Source of the DNA: Halorubrum sodomense
GTDB taxonomy: Archaea; Halobacteriota; Halobacteria; Halobacteriales; Haloferacaceae
Length of the DNA stretch: 64,000 bases
Assembly: GCF_900111935.1 (NCBI RefSeq)
Contig: NZ_FOYN01000001.1
Span: 852,069 to 916,068 of the forward strand
Direction of reading: 5' to 3'
Part shown: one piece after another, positions 30,563 through 40,279 of the stretch
How the letters are laid out: the number at the start of each line of letters is the position of its first letter
Position numbering within the stretch: position 1 is the stretch's first letter
The notes under the pieces: model-generated
Told to the model about the DNA's origin: nothing
What the model saw: only the letters and a program-made list of their open reading frames with translations
Database searches by the model: none
Position numbers and translations under genes: made by a program

Positions 30563-31462
30563 TCAGATCGCGTGTAGCCTGCCGGTCCAGAAGTCGCGGA
30601 ACGCGTCCTCGAGGGCCGCTTTCGGGTTCCCGGTGGCGTCCGACACGTCGGTGACGTCGGCGTGGTCGCGAACCCGCCCCAACACGCTGCGCTCGCCGAC
30701 GACTATCGTGCGGTCGACGTTCTCGACCCCAGCGAGCGCCTCGTTCGCCCGGTCGAGGTGGTCGTCGATCTGCCCCTCGCGGCGCCGCTCGAAGCGCCCC
30801 TGCGAGAAGCCGCCCTTCGAGTGAGCCTCTTTCACGTCTGAGGTGAACCCCTCGTACGCGACCCGCTCGCCGCCCTCGTAGGTGCCGAGCGCGAACGTGT
30901 CCGCCCGGACCAGCCCGAACGCGAACCGCCCGGTCGGCCGGAACCACGCGTCGTCGAGCCGGAAGCGGTCGCTCCACGCGTCGAAGGGGTCCGGCGCGAC
31001 AGCCGGCGTCAGCGCGGCGCTCACTGCCCCGGTGTCGTCGGCGAGGACGACCGCCGGCGCAGCGCGCCGGACCAGTGCCGTACGGTCACCGAACCAGTCG
31101 CTGACGGTCTCGGGCACCGAGTCAGGGCCGGGGACGAACGCGGTGAGGAGTCCCTCGGGGCCGTCGCTCTCGACCGCCCGGAACCGGTCGAGCGCGTCTG
31201 CCAGCCGCGGGCCGCCGAGGTCGCTCACGCGTCGGAACTCGACGGACTCATCGGTGCCCTCAGTCCGATCGAGGCGCTCCTCTAACGACTCGATCCGGTG
31301 TTCGAGTTCGTTGACGCGCTCCTCGGCGCGCTGACGGTCGGCGACCGCGTCGGACCGGCGCTCCTCCTCGGCCTCGGCGCGGCGCTCGAGGTGGCGCTTC
31401 TCCGCTTCGAGCTCCTCGATCCGCTCTTTCAGCTCGGCGCGGCCGAGCAGCTTGTCGATCAT
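30563..31462 (-). CDS. VLRF1/Vms1-type release-factor-like protein
   Basis: A 299-residue protein. Residues 4-66 form a charged coiled coil (ELKERIEELEAEKRHLERRA). The remainder matches the VLRF1 domain, related to eRF1 domain 2, found in Vms1/ANKZF1, which cleave peptidyl-tRNA on stalled ribosomes. The catalytic-loop region reads SKGGFSQGRFERRREGQ (216-231), with the Gly/Gln-containing loop. The coiled coil probably contacts the ribosome. It stands alone, with an empty stretch upstream. Confidence 0.82.
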   Translation of the reverse strand: MIDKLLGRAELKERIEELEAEKRHLERRAEAEEERRSDAVADRQRAEERVNELEHRIESLEERLDRTEGTDESVEFRRVSDLGGPRLADALDRFRAVESDGPEGLLTAFVPGPDSVPETVSDWFGDRTALVRRAAPAVVLADDTGAVSAALTPAVAPDPFDAWSDRFRLDDAWFRPTGRFAFGLVRADTFALGTYEGGERVAYEGFTSDVKEAHSKGGFSQGRFERRREGQIDDHLDRANEALAGVENVDRTIVVGERSVLGRVRDHADVTDVSDATGNPKAALEDAFRDFWTGRLHAI

Positions 31463-31882
31463 ACCGAATCCGCGCTCTCCCGCGACCTAAAAGGTGCGTC
31501 TGCGGCGACGACGCGACCGGGAACCCACACCGCAGTGCCGTGCGGTGGCGCACGCCTCCGAGTGACCGCCTCCGGCGGCCGGAGCGCCTGCGAGGGCGGC
31601 GGCGGCGGAGTCGTCGGCTGCCCGTGGCGCGTAGCGTCATCGCGGTCGGAGTTCGGGCTCCGTCGAAGTCACCTCTCCGAGGACGCGCTGAACACAGAGC
31701 GCGAATGTGTTACAAAACGAGGCAGGGCTACGCGGGAACTGATCACTCAGTACGGGGAATTCAAGCAACGAGTGGCGTCGCCGATCGGGAACTCGATTCG
31801 TCTCGGTCGCGTCGATACGTTGTTAAATACGGTATCGCGGTCGAGTCGCTTCCGTTCGGTTGGTGAGATCGGTCGTCGCGGG
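31463..31882. other. gene-free stretch with a composition change
   Basis: About 420 bases. From about 31680 the GC content drops compared with the surroundings (ACGTTGTTAAATACGGTATC near 31818-31837). No frame on either strand has recognisable protein sequence. TTAAATAC would be a TATA box for a plus-strand transcript, but it would run antisense into the next gene. Confidence 0.4.
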
Positions 31883-32767
31883 TCACTCTCCGAGCGTCCG
31901 ATCGAAGAATCGCCTCCCGGCGTCGATTTTCTCCTCGGGGGGCGTGTCGAGTTCGTTCTCGTAGACGACCCACTCGACGGCGGCGACGCTCGCGGCTTCG
32001 AGCACGCGTTTCATGTCCACTACCCCGTCACCGTGTGGAACGTGCTCGAACTCCCCGAGACCGGAGCCCGGAGCCAGGTCGCGGAGATGGAGCAGCTCCA
32101 CCCGGTCGCTGAGCAACGACAGCGCCTCGGTCGGCGCAACGCCCCCGGCACGGAGCTCGGCGACCTCGAGCTCAAACCAGACGGACCGGGGATCCGTCTC
32201 CGCGAGCAGCCGGAGGGGGGTGCCGCGAGGGACTGTGCCCGCGTTTCGAGTCCGGAGTCGCCGCCCCGCCGTCTGGAGGTAGTCGGCCGCTCCGTCAGGT
32301 ACCGGCGTCGCGTCGATAAGCGCCTCGACACCGCCCGGTAGCAACGGACGCGTCCACCGGCGGTCGTTGTGGAGCCCCAGTTCCAGCCCTCGGTCGTCGA
32401 GCGCCGCCGCCGCGTCGTTCAGTCGGTCCGCGAGCGCGCGAACGGACTCACGGGTGTGAAAGTGCGCCGAGTCGGGGTGGGCGACGACGAGTCGGTCACA
32501 GCCGACGATCGCACACCGCTCCAACAGGTCACTCTCACCGGTGAGAGCGTCCTCGATAGTCGAGAGGTCAGCGTGGACCGCGACCGGAACGAGCCCGGTT
32601 TCGTCGAGTGCGGCAGCGATAGCGTCGGGCGGCTCCTCCTGAAACCGCTGGGCGAACTCGACGCCGTCGTATCCGCCTGCCGCGACGCGACGAACGAGAT
32701 CAGGGAGGGAATCCGAATCCGACCGAACGCTGTACAGCTGAAAAGCGGTGCTAGCCGATGCGGTCAT
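31883..32767 (-). CDS. sugar phosphate isomerase/epimerase (xylose isomerase-like barrel)
   Basis: A 294-residue TIM-barrel protein of the AP endonuclease 2/xylose isomerase-like family. Landmarks are FQLYSVR at strand 1, GYDGVEFA, VAVHADLS, LVVAHPDS, LELGLHND, LLHLRDL and EWVVYENELD at the last strand. The His and acidic residues at strand ends form the metal site. Homologues isomerise or epimerise sugars or inosose. No sugar genes adjoin it. Confidence 0.85.
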   Translation of the reverse strand: MTASASTAFQLYSVRSDSDSLPDLVRRVAAGGYDGVEFAQRFQEEPPDAIAAALDETGLVPVAVHADLSTIEDALTGESDLLERCAIVGCDRLVVAHPDSAHFHTRESVRALADRLNDAAAALDDRGLELGLHNDRRWTRPLLPGGVEALIDATPVPDGAADYLQTAGRRLRTRNAGTVPRGTPLRLLAETDPRSVWFELEVAELRAGGVAPTEALSLLSDRVELLHLRDLAPGSGLGEFEHVPHGDGVVDMKRVLEAASVAAVEWVVYENELDTPPEEKIDAGRRFFDRTLGE

Positions 32768-32910
32768 ACGCGTCGATCACGAGGCGGTCTCGATTAGTAT
32801 TCGGTGCCTACCACCCGGCAGCGAAAGTCGCTGCCACGCGCTTGAACCCCGTATTCAGTAGCTGACCCTTATCCGTGTCTGAGAACTTCAGCGGAACCGG
32901 TTTCGGCGGT

Positions 32911-32955
32911 GTTGGCTCCCGGAATCGAACTCCCCGCTCGCACGTGCCGGCCAAC
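32911..32955 (-). other. tRNA-like hairpin, possible tRNA remnant
   Basis: GTTGGC (32911-32916) and GCCAAC (32950-32955) are exact reverse complements. On the minus strand the segment before the closing arm reads GAGTTCGATTCCGGGA, which contains the TTCGATT of a tRNA T-loop, but the T-stem pairs poorly and D and anticodon arms are missing. It may be a decayed tRNA end left by an integration, or chance. Confidence 0.25.
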
Positions 32956-32987
32956 GTCGACATCGAACCGGGGCCTTCCCCGTCGCC

Positions 32988-33332
32988 TTACGCGTTCACG
33001 TACGGCTCCCACCCCTCCCACCGAAGGAGCGTCTCGGCGCGGTCCGCGTCCGCTAGGAGGACGTTCTTCCGGTCCGGGAGCGTCTCGTCGGCGAGCTCCT
33101 GGGGAATCGCGAGCGTGCCGCTCGGTACGTCGTCGTCGCCGCCGACCGGGATGTGGCCGCCGTCGACCTTCATGACGAGCGGGGCGTCGAGCCGCTCGAC
33201 GCCCTCGCCGTCCGCGTACAGCTGCTCGTTGACGCGTTCGTGGTCCGCCCGCCGGATGACGGCGCGCTCGCCGTCGCGGGGTTCCACGTACAGTTCCCCA
33301 AGGTAGTAGCCGCTCGAGAATCGCTCGAACAT
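32988..33332 (-). CDS. haloarchaeal DUF5802-type protein
   Basis: A 114-residue cytoplasmic protein of a small haloarchaeal family. It opens MFERFSSGYYLGELYVEP, then RADHERVNEQLYAD and a C-terminal AETLLRWEGWEPYVN. The fold and role are unknown to me. I chose the ATG at 33332 because the family begins with this MFE segment; eight more codons are open upstream. Confidence 0.75.
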   Translation of the reverse strand: MFERFSSGYYLGELYVEPRDGERAVIRRADHERVNEQLYADGEGVERLDAPLVMKVDGGHIPVGGDDDVPSGTLAIPQELADETLPDRKNVLLADADRAETLLRWEGWEPYVNA

Positions 33333-33430
33333 TCTATGCGTGTCAGACTCTACCACGACAGTACATAAGCCTTTCTCGGACGTGACCGATCCTGCTACTC
33401 AGACGAAGGAACCGTTTCGGTCGTCCGCTC

Positions 33431-34354
33431 CTACTCCTCTCCGGACCGCCGCGCGACCTCGTGACGGCCGAACCCGTACCGGAGCCGGTTCGCGAGCCGC
33501 CGCGAGAAGCGCCCTTCGTTTCGCGAGTCGAACCGCTCCGCGAGCGCCTGATAGATGATCGGCACGGGGACCTCCTGTTCGAGCGCCTCCCGAACCGTCC
33601 AGGTGCCCGTCGAGCCGCCCGCGACGTGGTCGGCCACGTCGCCCAGGTCCGACCCCTCCTCGCGGAACGCCTCCTCGCAGAGCTCCAGCAGCCACGACCG
33701 GATCACGGCGCCGTTGTTCCACGTCCGCGCGACGGTCTCCATGTCGAGGTCGTACCGGCCCTCGGTGAGCAGCTCGAACCCCTCGCCGTACGCCTGCATC
33801 AGCGCGTACTCGACGCCGTTGTGGACCATCTTCACGTAGTGGCCGGCGCCCGACTCGCCCATGCGGTCGTGGCCGTCGGGCCCGGTCGCGACCGCGTCGA
33901 ACACCGGGACCATCGCCTCGTAGGCCCACGCCGGGCCGCCGACCATCAGCGAGAAGCCCGCCTCCGCGCTCGCGGGCCCGCCGGAGGTGCCGCAGTCGAG
34001 GTACGCCGCGTCCGTCTCCTCGGCGCGCCGGACTGACTCCCGGAACTGCGAGTTGCCGCCGTCGACGACGACGTCGTCGCCGTCGAGGTGCGGTTCCAGG
34101 TCCGCGAGCGTGGCGTCGACGGCGTCGCCCGCGGGCACCATCAGCCAGATGCGCTTGCCGCCGCCGTCTCCCCCGCCGTCGTCCAACCGGTCACACAGGT
34201 CCGCGACCGAGTCGGCCGGCTCCGCCCCGTTCTCCGCCGCCGTCGCGGTCGCCTCCGCCGAGAGGTCGAACGCGACCACGTCGTGGCCCGCCGAAAGCGA
34301 CCGGTCCGCGACGATCTGCCCCATCCGACCGAGCCCGATGACGCCGAGTTCCAT
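33431..34354 (-). CDS. gnd: 6-phosphogluconate dehydrogenase, decarboxylating
   Basis: A 307-residue enzyme of the short type (about 300 residues, compared with about 470 for the classical form). It oxidises 6-phosphogluconate to ribulose 5-phosphate and CO2 in the oxidative pentose phosphate route that halophiles use to make pentoses. The Rossmann motif is GVIGLGRMG; the substrate region has GGNSQFRES, DCGTSGGPASAEAGFSLMVG and the catalytic Lys in HYVKMVHNGVEYALMQAYGE. A glycine/aspartate-rich insert lies near 58-65. Confidence 0.94.
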   Translation of the reverse strand: MELGVIGLGRMGQIVADRSLSAGHDVVAFDLSAEATATAAENGAEPADSVADLCDRLDDGGGDGGGKRIWLMVPAGDAVDATLADLEPHLDGDDVVVDGGNSQFRESVRRAEETDAAYLDCGTSGGPASAEAGFSLMVGGPAWAYEAMVPVFDAVATGPDGHDRMGESGAGHYVKMVHNGVEYALMQAYGEGFELLTEGRYDLDMETVARTWNNGAVIRSWLLELCEEAFREEGSDLGDVADHVAGGSTGTWTVREALEQEVPVPIIYQALAERFDSRNEGRFSRRLANRLRYGFGRHEVARRSGEE

Positions 34355-34407
34355 GCGCGAGGGGTGGCGACCGGTCGCCGTAGTGGTTCCGGTTCGAGTC
34401 CTCGCTC

Positions 34408-35640
34408 CTACTCGTTCGCCTCCGCCTCGGCCTCGCGCTCGCCGAGGTGCGCGCGGAGCGCGTCCACGTCCTTGTTGCCGGCGCCGGTGTTCAGCAGAAC
34501 GACGGTGTCGTCCGGCCCGAACTCGCCGGACTCCGCGAGCGCGAACGCGCCCGAGACGGCGGCGGCGCAGGTGGCGCCGACCTCCAGCCCCTCCGCCCGC
34601 GCGACCTCGATCGCGGCGTCGAGGATCTCGCGGTCCGTCGTCGCCACCGCCCCGCCGTCGGACTCGCGGATCGCCTCCAGGATGAGGCCGCTCGCGCCGG
34701 GATCCGGGATCGCGATCCCGTTACAGGCCGTGTCGACCTCGTCGTCGTCGAGGGGCTCGTGTCTCTCCGCCCCCGACTCGTAGGCTCGGACGACCGGGGC
34801 ACAGCCCGCGGCCTGCGCGGCGTACATCGGGACGAGTTCGTCGGTCCACCCGAGGTCGCGCGCCTCGCGGGCGGCCTTGTGCATCCCGACGAGGCCGACG
34901 CCGCCGCCGGTCGGGTAGACGACCCCGTCGGGGACCTCCCAGTCGAGCTGCGCCAGCAGCTCCAACGCCATCGTCTTCTTCCCCTCGTGGCGGTACGGCG
35001 TGACGAACGTCTTCGTCGAGTACCACTCGGGGTGCTCCTCGATCGCCTCGGCGTACGCCTTTCCGGCGTCGCCGATCTGCGAGTTCCCGTCGACGGGGTC
35101 GGTGACGGTCAGGTCCGCGCCGTGGACCTCCGTCATCGCCTTCTGCGTGAACCCCGCCCGCGAGGGGAGAAACACGTGCGCGTCCAGGTCCGCGCGCGCC
35201 GCGTACGCCGCGGCCGCCTGCCCCGCGTTGCCGGCGCTGTTCAGCGCGACCTCGCTCGCGCCGTGTTCGCGCGCGGCCGTCATCGCGGCCGCCTGCCCCC
35301 GGTCCTTGAACGTGCCAGTCGGGTTCGCGCCCTCGTCTTTCAGGAGGACGCGGCCGACCCCCATCGCGTCCGCCAGCGCCGGGCACTCCACGAGCGGCGT
35401 CGCGCCCTCCCCGAGCGACACCGCCGTCTCGGCCGGGAACGGGAGCAGCTCGGCGTACCGCCACATCGACCCGTCGGGACGGGCGTCGAGCGTCGCCGGG
35501 GTCAGGTCGACCCGGTCGTAGTCGTAGTCGGGGTCGAGGATCCCGCCGCAGTCGGGACAGCGGTGCGTCGCCGCCGCCGCGTCGAACGTCTCCTCGCAGT
35601 CGACGCAGGTCAGGCCGATGAACGCGTCCGTCGTCTCCAT
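34408..35640 (-). CDS. thrC: threonine synthase
   Basis: A 410-residue PLP enzyme converting O-phosphohomoserine to threonine. A zinc ribbon opens the protein (Cys12, Cys15, Cys28, Cys31), as in the archaeal and plant-type enzyme. The PLP lysine is Lys113 in GTFKDRG; SAGNAGQAAAAYAARA binds the substrate phosphate; PTGGGVGLVGMHKA binds the PLP phosphate. The ATG at 35640 places the ribbon correctly; a longer frame upstream is not supported. No other threonine genes adjoin it. Confidence 0.95.
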   Translation of the reverse strand: METTDAFIGLTCVDCEETFDAAAATHRCPDCGGILDPDYDYDRVDLTPATLDARPDGSMWRYAELLPFPAETAVSLGEGATPLVECPALADAMGVGRVLLKDEGANPTGTFKDRGQAAAMTAAREHGASEVALNSAGNAGQAAAAYAARADLDAHVFLPSRAGFTQKAMTEVHGADLTVTDPVDGNSQIGDAGKAYAEAIEEHPEWYSTKTFVTPYRHEGKKTMALELLAQLDWEVPDGVVYPTGGGVGLVGMHKAAREARDLGWTDELVPMYAAQAAGCAPVVRAYESGAERHEPLDDDEVDTACNGIAIPDPGASGLILEAIRESDGGAVATTDREILDAAIEVARAEGLEVGATCAAAVSGAFALAESGEFGPDDTVVLLNTGAGNKDVDALRAHLGEREAEAEANE

Positions 35641-35812
35641 GAACGCGCGCTCGCGCGCCGGGGACTTCGGTCCTGCGGTCGCGGCGGGGTATTTAGGTTC
35701 GAAACGTATGAAGGGGTACACCGAGGGGGACCGCCGCCGTACCCGGACGTGAGATGCGCGCACCAGCGACCGTCGGGACGGGCGATCCGCCGGGCGAACC
35801 GAGGTGGAAGCG

Positions 35813-36649
35813 ATGAGCCGGACCGACCTGCGACTCGACCTCCCGACCGGGTCGTGGCTCGGTGACGTCTCCCGAAGCGTCCCCCCGGCGACGCTCCGGG
35901 TCGCGGAGACGATCGCGGTCGGCGTCGATTCGAGCGCGACCGGTGGCAACACCCGGCAGACGGCCGACGACGACCCGGAGGCGATCGCGACCGTCCTCGT
36001 CGCCGGCACCGAGAGGGACCGCGCCGAGGACGCCCTTCGCGATCACGACGCGGTCGAGCGCGCGACGACGGTCGAGCGCCGCGGCGAGGTTCGCACGCTC
36101 CGGGTCGCCGGGCGCGCCCCCGTATACCTCCCGGCGGCGCGGGCGGTCGGCTTACCGATCGAGTCGACGGTGGAAGTCGTCGACGGGCGCGCCACCGTGA
36201 CGGTCGTCGGCGACCGCGACCGGATCGAGGCGTTCGGGCGGCGGCTCACGGGCGACGGCGTGACGGTCGGTGTCGCCGCGACCGACGCCGGCGACCCGGA
36301 TCGGACGCTCACGGAGGCGCAGCGCGAACTCGTCTTCGAGGCGGTCCGGGCGGGGTACTACGACACGCCGCGACGGTGTACCCTCACCGAACTGGCCGAG
36401 GCCAACGAGATCGCGAAATCGACCTGTAGCGAGACGCTCCACCGCGCCGAGGGGCGGGTGATGCGCCGGTTCGTCGACGGCGAGGGGGCGTTCGCCTCGG
36501 GGGCGGACGTCGGAGACGCGGTGACGGCCGAGACCGCGCCCCCCGAGGAGCCACCCCTCGACGAAGGGGAGTTCGACATCGACGACGCCGACGAGCTCGA
36601 CGCGAGCGACCGCGAGGAACCCGTTCGGTCCGCGGCGACCGAGCCCTGA
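35813..36649 (+). CDS. HTH_10 (Bat-type) transcription regulator
   Basis: A 278-residue haloarchaeal regulator. The C-terminal HTH_10 domain lies at about 164-220: LTEAQRELVFEAVRAGYYDT, RRCTLTELAEANEIAKST and CSETLHRAEGRVMRR. The N-terminal half is a small-molecule or redox sensing region of a type common in these regulators. After the HTH comes a 55-residue acidic tail (EEPPLDEGEFDIDDADELD). A GTG three codons earlier is possible. It is convergent with gcvPB; its target genes are unknown. Confidence 0.88.
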   Translation: MSRTDLRLDLPTGSWLGDVSRSVPPATLRVAETIAVGVDSSATGGNTRQTADDDPEAIATVLVAGTERDRAEDALRDHDAVERATTVERRGEVRTLRVAGRAPVYLPAARAVGLPIESTVEVVDGRATVTVVGDRDRIEAFGRRLTGDGVTVGVAATDAGDPDRTLTEAQRELVFEAVRAGYYDTPRRCTLTELAEANEIAKSTCSETLHRAEGRVMRRFVDGEGAFASGADVGDAVTAETAPPEEPPLDEGEFDIDDADELDASDREEPVRSAATEP

Positions 36650-36680
36650 CGCGGTCGACCGCCTTCGGACGCCGACCGTC

Positions 36681-38111
36681 CTACTCTCCGTCGAGCGCCT
36701 GCCACGAGAGCCGCGGGTCCCGCGCGGCGCCGACCTGGTCGATCCGGGCGGCGGCGGTCCGGGTCGGCGCGGAGTCGAGCGCCGCGTCGGTGTCGGCGTA
36801 CGCGAGGTTGAACGCCTCGGCGAGGTCGTCGAGCGACGACCGCCCCTCGATTTCTGTCGGCTCCGTCAGCATCGCCTCCGGGACCATCTCGGGCCACTTC
36901 GTTGTCGGCGGGTGGACGCCGAAGTCCAGCATCCGCTTGGCGACGTCGGCCGCGTCGCGGTCGCCCGCAGTCGCCGCGAACTCGTGGTGGAAGGGGCCGA
37001 AGGGCACCTCTAAGTCGATCCGCTCGGCGAGGTAGTTGGCGTTGAGAACGGCCTTCGCGGCGGCGTCCGACAGCCCCTCGTCCCCGAGGCGGGCGATGTA
37101 CGCGTACGCCTTGATCAACACGAGCCAGTTGCCGGCGAAGCCGTGGACCTTGCCGATGGTGTGACTCGGTTCGAAGCGCTCGTAACCACCGCCGTCGTCC
37201 GCCTCTCGGACTCGCGGCGTCGGGAGGAACGGCGCCAACTCGTCGACGACGCCGACCGGCCCGGCGCCGGGACCCCCGCCGCCGTGTGGCGTCGCGAACG
37301 TCTTGTGGACGTTGTAATGCATCACGTCGAACCCCATGTCGCCGGGGCGGCCGCGGCCGAGCAGCGCGTTGAGGTTCGCGCCGTCGTAGTAGAGCAGGCC
37401 GCCGGCGTCGTGGACGATCTCGGCGATCTCGGTGATGTCGCGCTCGAAGAGTCCGACCGTGTTCGGGTTCGTGAGCATCAAGGCGGCGGTGTCGTCGCTC
37501 ACGGCCGCCTCCAGCGCCTCGAGGTCGACTCGGCCGTCCTCGCCGGAGGGGAGTTCGACCACGTCGTAGCCGGCGGTCGCGGCGGTCGCGAAGTTCGTCC
37601 CGTGCGCCGACGCCGGGATCACGACCTCCGAGCGGTCGTTGCCGTGATGCTCGTGGTACGCCTTCGCCACGAGGATTCCGGTCAACTCCCCGGCGGCGCC
37701 CGCGGGCGGCTGGAGCGTGACGGCGTCCATGCCGCCGATGTCGGCCAGCACCTCTTGGAGCCGGTACTGGAGCGCTAAGGTTCCCTGGGCCGAGCGCGCG
37801 GAGCGGTCGGGGTGGACCGCCGCGTTCGGGTCGGCCGCCACGTCCTCGGTGAACTTGGGGTTGTACTTCATCGTACAGCTCCCCAGCGGGTACGGGCCTG
37901 CGTCGATCGCCCAGTTCATCTGCGAGAGCCGGGTGTAGTGGCGCGCCGTCTCCGGCTCCGAGGGGTTCGGGAGCGTCAGCGCCTCCCGGGTCAGGTCGTC
38001 GGGTAGCGGAGAGTCCTCACGCACGTCGACCGTCTCCTGGCCCTTCTCCGAGAGCAGCGGCTCCCGGACGTCCTCCGCCTCGCGCTCGTAGTTCGCCTGG
38101 TCGTGGATCAT
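36681..38111 (-). CDS. gcvPB: glycine dehydrogenase (decarboxylating) subunit 2
   Basis: A 476-residue PLP subunit of the glycine cleavage P-protein, the two-subunit form. The PLP lysine is in HYNVHKTFATPHGGGGPGAG. Other family segments are LGSCTMKYNPK, LYYDGANLNALLGRGRPGDMG (split: LYYDGANLNALLGR, PGDMGFDV) and GVHPPTTKWP. With subunit 1 it decarboxylates glycine and passes the methylamine to the lipoyl arm of GcvH. Its ATG directly abuts the stop of gcvPA without a gap. Confidence 0.96.
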   Translation of the reverse strand: MIHDQANYEREAEDVREPLLSEKGQETVDVREDSPLPDDLTREALTLPNPSEPETARHYTRLSQMNWAIDAGPYPLGSCTMKYNPKFTEDVAADPNAAVHPDRSARSAQGTLALQYRLQEVLADIGGMDAVTLQPPAGAAGELTGILVAKAYHEHHGNDRSEVVIPASAHGTNFATAATAGYDVVELPSGEDGRVDLEALEAAVSDDTAALMLTNPNTVGLFERDITEIAEIVHDAGGLLYYDGANLNALLGRGRPGDMGFDVMHYNVHKTFATPHGGGGPGAGPVGVVDELAPFLPTPRVREADDGGGYERFEPSHTIGKVHGFAGNWLVLIKAYAYIARLGDEGLSDAAAKAVLNANYLAERIDLEVPFGPFHHEFAATAGDRDAADVAKRMLDFGVHPPTTKWPEMVPEAMLTEPTEIEGRSSLDDLAEAFNLAYADTDAALDSAPTRTAAARIDQVGAARDPRLSWQALDGE

Positions 38112-39440
38112 CTACAGCACCTCCTCGAAGGCGGCGACGAGGCCGTCCGCCCGCCCGGCGTTCAGGTCGGTGACGCAGACCTGAAGCAGGTGGTCGCCGA
38201 TCGCGTGGACCGCGAACCCCTCGGCCTCTAACTCCTCGGCGACGGCCGCCGCCGGCTGGTCGACGCGCACCGCGAACTCCCGGAAGTGGTGGCGGTCGTG
38301 GACGGGGGCCGCGGCGCCGGAGCAGTCGTCGATCCGCGTCGCGAGCGCCTCGGCCTCGCGGACGCAGTCGTTCGCGAGGTCGACGAGCCCGTCCGGACCG
38401 AGCGTCGCCGCGTGGATCGCCGCCCGGAGCGCGACCCACGCCTGATTCGTACAGATGTTCGAGGTGGCTCGCTCCTTGCGGATGTGCTGTTCGCGGGTCT
38501 GGAGCGTCAGCGTGTACGCGCGGTCGCCGTTCGCGTCCTCGCTCGCGCCCACGAGCCTGCCGGGCACCTGCCGCAGGAACTCGTCGCTACAGGCGAAGAT
38601 CCCCAGTCCCATCCCGTAGCTGGTCGGCAGGCCGAGCGCGCCGGCCTCGCCGACGACGACGTCGGCCCCGACCGCTTCCGGCGACTGTAACACCGACAGC
38701 GCGACGACGTCGGAGCCGAGCGCGAACAGCGCGTCCGTCTCGCCGGCGAGGTCACCGATTGCCGCGAGCCGCTCCTCGATACAGCCGCGGACGGTCGGGC
38801 TCTCGGCGTACAGCATGACGACGTCGTCGCCGGCGCGGTCGGCCAGGGCGTCGACGTCGGCGGTCCCGTCGGCCATCGGATACGTCTCGACGGTCAGGTC
38901 GACGCCCGCGCAGTAGTTCTCCAACACCGCCCGTTTCCCCTCGCGGAGCTGTTCGGGGACGAGGACGACGTCGCCGGACGTGGCACGGACGCGGTCCGCG
39001 AGCGTCGCGGCCTCGCCGAGCGCGGTCGCGGCGTCGTACATCGAGCAGTTCGCGACGTCGAGACCGGTCAGCTCGACCAGCATCGACTGGTACTCGAACA
39101 GCGCCTGGAGGAACCCCTGTGACGCTTCCGGCTGGTACTGGGTGTAGCTCGTGAGGAACTCGGCGCGGTCCGAGAGGTGATCGACGACGCTCGGGACGTA
39201 GTGGCCGTAGTGTCCCCGTCCGAGGAACTCCGTGAGGTCGTCGTTGCGGTTCAACATTCGGGCGCACTCGTCGCGGATCTCGCGTTCCGTCCGCGGCTCG
39301 ATGCCGAACTCGCCGTCGAAGGCGACCGACTCGGGGATGTCGAACAGCGCCTCCTCGTCGTCGACGCCGATCTCCGCCAGCATCGCCGCGGTTTCCGCGT
39401 CGGTGTGGGGCGCGTACGGCGTGCCGTTCGCCCGGCTCAT
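38112..39440 (-). CDS. gcvPA: glycine dehydrogenase (decarboxylating) subunit 1
   Basis: A 442-residue fold-type I PLP protein without the PLP lysine, as expected for subunit 1, which pairs with gcvPB. Signatures are [38 protein letters not shown] (split at SQG), [14 protein letters not shown] and [14 protein letters not shown]. It is the middle gene of the gcvH-gcvPA-gcvPB cluster; 190 bases separate it from gcvH. No gcvT is in the window. Confidence 0.96.
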   Translation of the reverse strand: MSRANGTPYAPHTDAETAAMLAEIGVDDEEALFDIPESVAFDGEFGIEPRTEREIRDECARMLNRNDDLTEFLGRGHYGHYVPSVVDHLSDRAEFLTSYTQYQPEASQGFLQALFEYQSMLVELTGLDVANCSMYDAATALGEAATLADRVRATSGDVVLVPEQLREGKRAVLENYCAGVDLTVETYPMADGTADVDALADRAGDDVVMLYAESPTVRGCIEERLAAIGDLAGETDALFALGSDVVALSVLQSPEAVGADVVVGEAGALGLPTSYGMGLGIFACSDEFLRQVPGRLVGASEDANGDRAYTLTLQTREQHIRKERATSNICTNQAWVALRAAIHAATLGPDGLVDLANDCVREAEALATRIDDCSGAAAPVHDRHHFREFAVRVDQPAAAVAEELEAEGFAVHAIGDHLLQVCVTDLNAGRADGLVAAFEEVL

Positions 39441-39630
39441 CGGTTCGTTCCGTCTCGTCCGCGACGGTTTGTTCGTCCGGTCGCGGGTCGTGGATTTTCG
39501 GATCGTCGGTTCACGGGCGGCGCGGAGTCGAACGCTGGCGTGGGATCGGAAGGTGGCGTGGTCATTGTCGTGTGTCCGGTTGGTGTTTCGTCCGAGTCTG
39601 GCGCCCCGTTCCCGGCGTCGATCGGGACAC

Positions 39631-40014
39631 TCAGGCGATCTGGTCGTCGTACGCGTCGGCGTCGAGCAGCCCCTCGGCGTCGCCGCCCTCGACGGGCTCG
39701 ACCTCGAGCATCCAGCCGTCTCCGTAGGGGTCCTCGTTGACGAGCTCCGGGCGGTCGAACAGTTCCTCGTTGACGGCGACGACCTCGCCCGAGACGGGCG
39801 CGTACAGGTCGGAGACGGCCTTGATCGACTCGACGACGCCGAACGCCTCGCCGGCGGCGACCTCGTCGCCGACCTCCGGGAGCTCGACGAACACCACGTC
39901 GCCCAGTTCGTCCTGCGCGAAGTCGGAGACGCCGATCCGGACGGTGTCGCCGCCGGTCGTCGCCCACTCGTGCGATTCCAAGTACCGTCTGTCGTCGGGA
40001 ACGTCGAAGCTCAT
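39631..40014 (-). CDS. gcvH: glycine cleavage system H protein
   Basis: A 127-residue lipoyl carrier of the glycine cleavage system. The lipoylation site is Lys65 in [24 protein letters not shown] near the start and [12 protein letters not shown] near the end are typical. It shuttles the aminomethyl group from the P-protein to the T-protein. It is the first gene of the cluster in the window; 265 bases upstream are free of genes and hold a GAAATAAAA patch near 40169. Confidence 0.96.
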   Translation of the reverse strand: MSFDVPDDRRYLESHEWATTGGDTVRIGVSDFAQDELGDVVFVELPEVGDEVAAGEAFGVVESIKAVSDLYAPVSGEVVAVNEELFDRPELVNEDPYGDGWMLEVEPVEGGDAEGLLDADAYDDQIA

Positions 40015-40279
40015 TGGTCAGGGTCGCCGCGGTCCGCTCGGGCGTCGGCCCGCGGACGCGCCGCGCCGCCGGAAACGGCGGCGGATCCGGCTCGTCTACC
40101 GGTCGTGGACGACGTCCGCGATCGAAAGGCGATCCGCGACACGTGTGAGTCACCCTTCTGACGACGAGGAAATAAAAGGTGTGTTCGCGGCGGTCTCGAC
40201 GACGGACCCCCGCCCGAACCCGGTCGGTGGCGCCTCGTCTGTTCCCGGGCCGTCTCCTCGGTCCACCGGTCGTATCCGC

